Source: Lepus europaeus (taxonomy: Eukaryota > Chordata > Mammalia > Lagomorpha > Leporidae). Taken from it: DNA of 64,000 nt. Shown in pieces: positions 57,556-64,000 of the stretch (positions are counted from its first letter, which is position 1; each line of letters opens with the position of its first letter). A model generated the notes under the pieces. It worked only from the letters and a program-made list of their open reading frames with translations. It was not told where the DNA came from and ran no database searches. The DNA lies in contig NC_084845.1 of NCBI RefSeq assembly GCF_033115175.1, positions 1,862,501-1,926,500 of the forward strand, given 5' to 3'. Made by a program: the position numbers and the translations under genes.

Positions 57556-57893
57556 AGGGGACCAAGCATCATTGCACAGTGTGTTAAGCTACCGCCTACA
57601 ATGCCAACATCCCAGCATCTCGAGTCCCTGCTGTTCCACTTCTGAACCAGCTCCCTACTAATGCACTTGGGGAGGCAGCAGAGGATGGCCGAAGTGCTTG
57701 GGCCCCTGCTACCCACATGGGAGATCTGGATAGAGTTCCAGGCTGCTCCCTTTGGCCTGGCCCAGCCCCAATCATTGTGGCCATTTGGGGAGTGAACCAA
57801 ATGGTAGATCTCTTTCCTTTTCTCTCTCACTCTCGTTCTCATTCTCTCTCTCCGTCACTCCTCCTGTCATATAAATAAAATAAATCTTAAAGA
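57556..57893 (+). repeat. CSINE, old diverged copy
   Basis: Head 'ggggaccaagcatcattgca', tail 'catataaataaaataaatctt'. A 'aagaagtcagggg'/'aaaagaagccaaagg' pair flanks it. Confidence 0.85.
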
Positions 57894-58829
57894 AAAGAAG
57901 CCAAAGGATGGATGAGTCAGGACAGCTCTTCTTTTGTCTGCCTTGTAATCCTTTCAATCACATCACACTGCCTGACTTGGGTGAGCTCTGCCTCTTCATT
58001 CCTGTGATCTTCATCTGTACCTCTTTCTCATTCCAACCACAGGATGAGCAGGAGGCTTGGGGTAGACCAATCAGGCTGTCTCACCCAAGAACTGAAATCT
58101 TTTGCAGAACAACTCATGGATGGTAGGTGTTCAAAGCTGTCATTCTGTGGCTAAACCTTAGAGAGACCGCTCGTGGTCCCTTTGATTAAATTAACAAATA
58201 TTCAATTACATTTGTAGGGACCACTTGTTCAGCTCTTGACTCACTATTTGAGCTACAAAATATTATTCAGGTAAAACCCATTTTCCCTTGTCAGTTATCC
58301 TGAGTGAGTTCCTGTTGCTTGCACACAGAGGATCCTGACTACGGCAGGCATGGTTTCTATTTCCCTGTCTGATCCACCAATTACCTTCACAAGATCGGGG
58401 AGCCTTCCTACCAAAGGAGCTTTGTTCCATCACACCTAAACATGTGGGAAGTTCCTGTCTGCATGCTGCAAATGGGAGCTCATCTCCTCTGGACTCTGAT
58501 TTAAATCCTTTGTGCTCCCTTTTCCCAGGTCCCATCATGAGGAAGCTCAGAGAGAGATCGGTTGGTCACTCACCTACCGTTCTGAACTAGTCATCCAGGA
58601 ACACCGAGAGAAAAGTCAACTTTCATTTTGGTTTATGCCCGCATTCTGCCTTTTACTAAGGGAACCATAATGTCTCATCTCCACACAATGTCTTGGATTT
58701 TTTTCTGCCTCTGAGCTGCTAAATGGTCATCATTCGCTCTGTAATTCTTGGGGCATTTGTGTCAGCTACTGTTTTGGGTATTTTGGATTCTGTGGGAGAC
58801 AAACCAGACATGGTCCCTGCTGTTACGGA
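57894..58829. other. Intergenic, no gene seen
   Basis: A minus-strand open frame at 58263-58538 has no recognisable domain. No KRAB or zinc-finger coding text. Confidence 0.45.
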
Positions 58830-59485
58830 ATCTATTTTGGCTGCTAAAACAAAACACCTCCAACTGAGTACTTTCTAAACAGCAGACATTTGTTGCTTAC
58901 AGTTCTGGAGGCTGGGAAGTCCAAGATCAAAACACCAAAAGAGTTGGAGTCTTTTTTTTTTTTTTTTTGACAGGTAGAGTTATACACAGTGAGAGAGAGA
59001 AACAGAGAGAAAGGTCTTCCTTCCATTGGTTCACTCCCCAAATGGCCACTATGGCTGGTGCTGTGCCGATCTGAAGCCAGGAGCCAGGTGCTTCCTCCTG
59101 GTCTCCCACGTGGGTGCAGGGGCCCAAGCACTTGGGCCATCCTCCACTGCCCTCCAGGCCACAGCAGAGAGCTGGACTGGAAGAGGAGCAACCAGGACTA
59201 GAACCCGTTGCCCATATGGGATTCCAGCACCACAGGCAGAGGATTAACCAGGTGAGCCATGGCACCGGCTCCAGAGTTGAAGTCTTATGAAGGGCTTGCT
59301 CTCTGCCTCAAACATGATGCCTTCCTGCTGTGTCCTCACATGGCAGAGGGTCTAGCTAGCCCCCTCACCTCTCTTTCGGAAGGGCTCTATTCTCCTCACA
59401 AGGATCTCAGCCTTTATGACCTTAGTACTATTTCATTGTGGTTTGATAAACATGAATTTGAGGACACATGAACATTAAGACCATA
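58830..59485 (-). repeat. Ancient repeat split by a SINE
   Basis: 'cttacagttctggaggctggg' and 'aagtccaagatcaa' before the SINE, and 'tgtgtcctcacatggcagag' after it, belong to one common old mammalian repeat. A second copy lies at 61.0-61.4 kb. Confidence 0.55.
58954..59273 (-). repeat. CSINE, young copy
   Basis: Minus strand with T tail and 'gagccatggcaccggct' head. Target-site duplication gagttggagtctt (58941-58953) and gagttgaagtctt (59274-59286), one mismatch. Confidence 0.95.
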
Positions 59486-60890
59486 GCAGTAGGTAAGAGG
59501 AAGAAGACAGTGACAAAAACTACTCATTGCCTCCTGACATAACACTCATCCATTCTTCTCAAATGTTGGCTGGGAACAGGGATATTCAGAATAAGCAATT
59601 TCTTTCCAGCCTCCCTGGCAGATAGATATGACCATGTGACTAGTGTCTGGTCTAGGAAATAAGCACAGTAAGCTTAGGTGTCATTTCCAGGTTACAACAA
59701 GCTCTTTTCTCCCCCTTCCCCACAGCATGGAATTGCAAGATGAAAGCTGTGTGTTGAGGATTTTGAAGTAACAAAACAGGAGCATATGTTTCTGATGATT
59801 TTTGACTTAACTTAGATTACTTGATAAGTCATTTGATTTGTTATTCTGAATAGTGGCTTCAAGTCCATTCAGCACTCCAAGCCCTATTCTGGTGGGATCT
59901 TTTTAAGAAATGTTTATTAATATAAAGAGAACATATTTTATGTATTTCATAGATACAATTCTAAGAAGATAACCATGCTCCCCTCCTTCCCTCCCTCCCC
60001 AGCTGGAATCTTACTTACTCCCAGGCTTGCTTGTACAGAAATGTTCTCAAGGCAAGAATGTGGTTGTGAGAATTGTTCTCCCAACTCTGAGTGGTGTCAG
60101 TTGTTTAGGATGGTTTTGGTAACCAGTAATAGGATGCTGAACTGAGAGGGTAAACAAAGTACAATTAGGGCTTCCTTTAATAAGAAGTTCTCTTATTAAA
60201 TGCCTTCATTTAATAAGAAAAGCACATATTCCAGGCGAGTGGGCACTATGATAGCATCAAAGTGTCACATCCCTTCCACTGTTCAATTCTGCCACATTTC
60301 CTATCATGATTGTACAGTGAGGCACAGCATAGATCTTAATTCTGTGTCTCATCTTACAGTCATGAGAAGAGACATTGCTGATTGAGAAGAGACATTGCTG
60401 ATTCATGGAGGCATCTAAAAGCACACAGAAAAAAATGAAAAAACAATGTAATTATGAATTACAAGTTTAGACATAGAATTACATGATCATGTAATACATA
60501 ACAATATAGCATTGCAATGATTTTATAACTTATAATTTTGCCCATCAGGTGGAAAGTCTGTTCCACTTTAATTTTTCACCCAGAATTGTGTAAGGTAAGC
60601 CAGCTGAAATGCGTGTGGTGTTGATTATTGTTTCTGCTGTCCATCATAAGTCTTCTTCAATTACAGCACGAATAGGATAAATTTTTCCCTCACAGACTGA
60701 TGTGGATGGCTTGTCACTGTGGGCTTTGTCTTCAATACCATCTCATCCTCTCTGAAAATGAGTTATCTATTTATAAGCTGTTGATTTTTGGTCACTGTCC
60801 CCATAAACTTTTCATGAAGCATCATTGATTTCACTGTTCTTCCACCCAAGCTTCACTAGAATGTTGATGTTTGTTCTTGCTTCTATGTTA
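59486..60890. other. Intergenic with old repeat text, no gene seen
   Basis: 59.56-59.77 kb has old-repeat style text ('ttccagcctccctggcagata', 'ccatgtgactagtgtctgg'). A 20-bp tandem duplication (gagaagagacattgctgatt) is at 60364-60403. Confidence 0.4.
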
Positions 60891-60904
60891 TAACAAGTTA
60901 GCAC

Positions 60905-60990
60905 AAGGTTATTTTGGTGCAAAAATTTTTTGAAATTCATACTTTTTTTTTTGCTATTTTCCATAAACTTTTAAAAACACTCCTATAAGT
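60905..60990. repeat. Palindromic MITE-like fragment
   Basis: 'ggttattttggtgcaaaaat', 'ttttgaaattcatacttttt' and 'ccataaacttttaaaaacac' form the centre and right arm of the element at 10356 and 12210. Confidence 0.5.
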
Positions 60991-61019
60991 CAAGGTCAGA
61001 CAGGGATAGGCATTGTGAA

Positions 61020-61420
61020 GACATTTAGAAGTGATTTAAAACAACATGTGTTTATTATTTTATAGTTCTGGAGGTTAGAGTCTGAGATAAACCTCACAGG
61101 GCTAAGCCCAAGGTGTCAGCAAGGCTCTATTGCTAATAGAGGCTCTGGGGAGAATCCATTCAAGGCCACCTGCATTCCTTGGCTAGTGGCCTAGCTCCAT
61201 CACCCCCTCCTCTACTTCTGATATCACATTTCCTCTCTCCACTTTCAACCCCCCTCTTAAAGAAGCCTGTGAGTACATTCAGGCCTCATCCAGATACCCA
61301 AGGATAATCTCCCTCAGCAGTCAGGATCCTTAATTTATCAGATTTGCAAAGTCCTTTACCAGTCATGGAAGGTGACATGTTCTGGAGATTGGCTCGTGGA
61401 CATCCTTGGAGAAGCACCAT
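61020..61420 (-). repeat. Ancient repeat, second copy
   Basis: 'tatagttctggaggttagagt', 'aaggtgtcagcaaggctct' and 'gcctcatccagatacccaag' match the family at 58.83 kb. Confidence 0.5.
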
Positions 61421-63090
61421 TATACCTGCTACTCTCCTTAGGGAGGGAGTAGGCAGGGTATTGCCTGCATCCTCCTATGGAGTGAGAAGGAGAAGGATGT
61501 TCTTGGATGGATCTCCTAAGGTCAAATGTTGCTGGACCAGTGGTAAGGAGCACCACCCTAGAGTCAACCTTTCTCTAGGAGCTGGCCACTACACATTTAC
61601 CAGCCACGGCACATCTCAGAGGTATATACTGGGCAATAGGAGAGGTTTGGAAGTGTGGTAGGTGATCTGGGGAGAGTACTCAGCCTTCTGTTCTTGATTG
61701 GGTGCTATCAGGAAGTTGCAGTAAGCCTATGTTTGGGCATCTTCATGATCTCAAAGGTGGGTTGAAGCTATCACTGGCAAAAGAGCAGCTTCCTGGGAGA
61801 GAGCCATGCATGGTTATATCACTAAGGCCAATATTCATGTTTGGTTTGTGCCCAGACAGCTTGCAGAAAGGTTGTGTTCATCTTGCCACCCCCATAATTA
61901 TAGAGTAGCTTTGCCTGTTGTTGATGTTCTGTGAGATTGCTTATGTCCAACAGGCGAACACCAAGGCTATTTGTGGGTGGCAGGTTAGCTCCCCAAGCTG
62001 AGAGCAGTCAGGAGCTTACCCAGCTTTGACTATCCACTTAAGCACAATCTGGTTTCCAGTATATGCCAGCTGCTTCCCCCCACCCCATTCTTTCCCATAC
62101 GAAGCAAATCCACGACACTGTATTACTTCATCTGTCAGCACTTGAGTTTATATCTCTATGGGGCATATGACCCAGGTAACCACCAATGATCCACCCCTTT
62201 GAGTGTCAGTGCAGCCTGTTGCTTGCTTCTGTTCAGAGGAAGGTGGCAAAGGTGATGGGACGTTGTTCCGTGAACTTACATCAATTTCTAGGCTGAGCTG
62301 GTTGAAAAGGCTGAAAGGGGACATTCTCCTTCATGGGTTGAAGTAGGCTGCCGTGACAGCCACCTCGAAAGTAGGGGACCTCAGCCCTACAGCCACAAAG
62401 AGATGAATCTGCCAACTAGAATGAGCTTGAAAACAGAGTGTCTCCCCTCCCCTCCCCGCCCCATCCCCCTGAGGGTGGGGAGATGAAGCTGCAGCTCAGT
62501 CAGCACTTTGATTATGTTTTGCTGAGTCTTCTGAGAGGATCAAGCCAAGCCTGGCAGAACCCCTGACCTACAGAAACTGGGGGTTAAGACTTGTGTGTTG
62601 TTTTAAGCCACAAGCTTTGTGATAATCTGTTCCATGACATAGAGGGCCAATGCAATCTCTAAAAGAAAAACTCTCAGGTGGACACACAAAAGTGGGTGGG
62701 AGAACATGTAAAGTAAACGGCCACCACACGAATCCACAGGAACCGTTCTCACCACGCGGTTGTTTGTTTCAGCTATGCCCCCACCTACCTTTTCTGCCCT
62801 GCATCTCACCCGCCCCCAAATTCTTTTGAAGCAAAATCAAAATATCACGTCATTTAAACCATATATGTTTCAGGATTAGTATGTATCCATCAAAGACCAA
62901 GGCTATTTAAAAAATAAATAGTTCCAATACCACTATTAAACTGAAAATAATTCTTTTTAAGTGTCGCCTCTCATGGATTGCTCAAATTCTCCCAGCTTAG
63001 CAAAGACAAATTCTTAAAAGTCCATTTTTGCCTCACAAGAGAGTAACATTAACCTGTAATCCTGCTGAATGTAGTTTTTGTTTTTTTTTT
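61421..63090. other. Intergenic with old repeat text, no gene seen
   Basis: 62585-62660 ('gttgttttaagccacaagct', 'gataatctgttccatgacat') is the end of a common ancient repeat. No supported exon. Confidence 0.4.
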
Positions 63091-63104
63091 TTTTTTTTTT
63101 GATT

Positions 63105-63650
63105 TTCACGAATGCGCAGAGTTGCGGGGACGGCAGGACCGGTCTGTGCCTCCTGCACATCCACACCGCGCGCGCCGCCCCACCCTAGGCTGTGCGGGAC
63201 CGCCTGTGGGGCGCCGGGCTCGCCTGCCGGCCACACCCCCCGGGGACTACATTTCCCAGCGGGTTCCGCGCGCGACCGCCCGCACCCGGGCCCCTGAGAG
63301 AACCGGAAGCAAGGGCGCGGTGGGGCGCGGGGCCTTTCGGGATATGTAGTCCTGCGGATGGCGCCCCGAGCTCAGGGATCCGCGTTCGGATGTAGCCGCC
63401 AGCTAGGGGTCTGTTCGCGGTGCAAGCGTGAGGTGCGCCGCGCGGAGTCCGCGCAGGACAAGAAGTGGGGCTGGCTAGGGATGCGAGGGTGCGGGCGAGG
63501 TGTCCGAGACCCTGCGCCTCTGCACCTGCCAGTCGGGGCTGAGGGAGCGCTGGGCAGCGCGCTGAGGAGAGTGACAGCGCTAGGTCCCCGCCAGGAGCCT
63601 GACGCCAAGGATGCCAGGTCTGGAGCAAGTGTGAGTGAGTGACGCGCTGG
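63105..63650. promoter_or_regulatory. Second CpG island, probable promoter of the next gene
   Basis: High GC and CpG density from 63105 to about 63650. Two ZNF143-like motifs lie in opposite orientation: actacatttcccag at 63246-63259 and the complement of gggatatgtagtcc at 63340-63353. An ETS motif accggaagc is at 63302-63310. Such islands are typical of KRAB zinc-finger gene promoters, which surround PEG3 in mammals. The transcribed strand is not clear. A good + strand donor (caagt/GTGAGT) is at 63631. Confidence 0.6.
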
Positions 63651-63871
63651 CCCCCAGGGGTCTGCGCGGGGAGGGGTGTGGCCCTGCGCGTGACCATCGC
63701 TGTCACAGCCGGGTGGGTTTTATGGGATCCCACAGTCGGGAGTTCTGACTCGTGTGTGTGCGCCTGCGTCCGCTCCGCTCAGACTGTGGTTGGAGCCCTT
63801 GGGTGTGAACTTCTGTCACACAGGGTAAGTGCGGCTGAGCTGGGGGGAGTTTGTAGCTGTCCGCCAGGGTA

Positions 63872-64000
63872 CTTGAAGAAGTTGGTGGGAAAAAATGGAA
63901 TTAAAAGATAAGTTTATTTGGGCGCATAATTTTTGAGTAATTTTGCATAGGTTCCTTTTTCCCCCCCCGCAATGTGCGTTTTTTTTTTTTCCTGAACTTT
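63872..64000 (+). repeat. Palindromic MITE-like element, cut by the window edge
   Basis: 'aatggaattaaaagataagttt', 'atttgggcgcataatttttg' and 'ataggttcctttttcccc' correspond to the element seen at 10356. The right arm begins with 'cctgaacttt' as the window ends. Confidence 0.5.

Noticed and set aside
1..64000. CRISPR arrays, operons, bacterial insertion sequences or phage genes
   Set aside because: The regular repeats are SINEs, microsatellites and coding minisatellites; everything fits mammalian nuclear DNA.

Overview
The window is nuclear DNA from a placental mammal, very probably a lagomorph close to rabbit (Oryctolagus). About 35 copies of a tRNA-derived SINE match the rabbit C-repeat (CSINE): they begin with a 'ggccagcrctgtggcgya'-like head, carry 'gatggcccaagtgcttgggcccctgcacc' type text split by mutations, and end in a (ct)n stretch followed by (aaat)n. 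Older relics (L1M-type LINEs, L2, MIR, MER5) are those shared by placental mammals. There is nothing prokaryotic here.

The one clearly coding gene is PEG3 (paternally expressed gene 3, PW1) on the + strand. A CpG-island promoter and non-coding exon 1 lie at about 17.2-17.6 kb. A strong candidate non-coding exon 2 is at 22206-22286. The SCAN-domain exon with the start codon (35192) is followed by five short exons at 36.2, 37.3, 39.2, 43.0 and 43.8 kb. The last, very large exon starts at 44041 and carries all twelve C2H2 zinc fingers up to the stop at 48246-48248. The seven coding segments join in one frame and give a predicted 1699-residue protein, about 110 residues longer than human PEG3 (1588 by my recollection). 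Much of the excess is an expanded 10-residue repeat. A 3' UTR of about 3.6 kb, with internal tandem repeats, probably ends near 51.87 kb.

Intron 1 next to the promoter (17.7-20.3 kb) holds an array of degenerate repeats, each with a GCCATCTT-type core in the same orientation. This is the known layout of the YY1-binding array in the Peg3 differentially methylated region, the imprinting control element of the domain. Two CTCF-like motifs lie in it, and two SINEs have inserted into it. The divergent side of the promoter (left of 17.2 kb) is where USP29/MIMT1 transcripts start in other mammals; an antisense open stretch with a perfect splice donor at 16.5-17.0 kb may belong there.

From 0 to 16 kb the DNA is intergenic and made mostly of two decayed L1 relics (3.66-8.9 kb and about 11.3-14.6 kb) peppered with SINEs. 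The 17.6-35 kb region is PEG3 introns 1-2 with L2, L1, SINE, a solo LTR and a 35-nt U2 snRNA pseudogene fragment. Downstream of PEG3 (52-63 kb) is repeat-rich and shows no recognisable coding exon, including no ZIM2 KRAB or zinc-finger exon. A second CpG island at 63.1-63.65 kb, with a pair of ZNF143-like motifs and an ETS motif, looks like the promoter of the next gene. I found no new protein system. The most unusual items are the PEG3 repeat expansion, the YY1/CTCF array, the unassigned antisense exon, the 3'-UTR tandem repeats and the U2 insertion.
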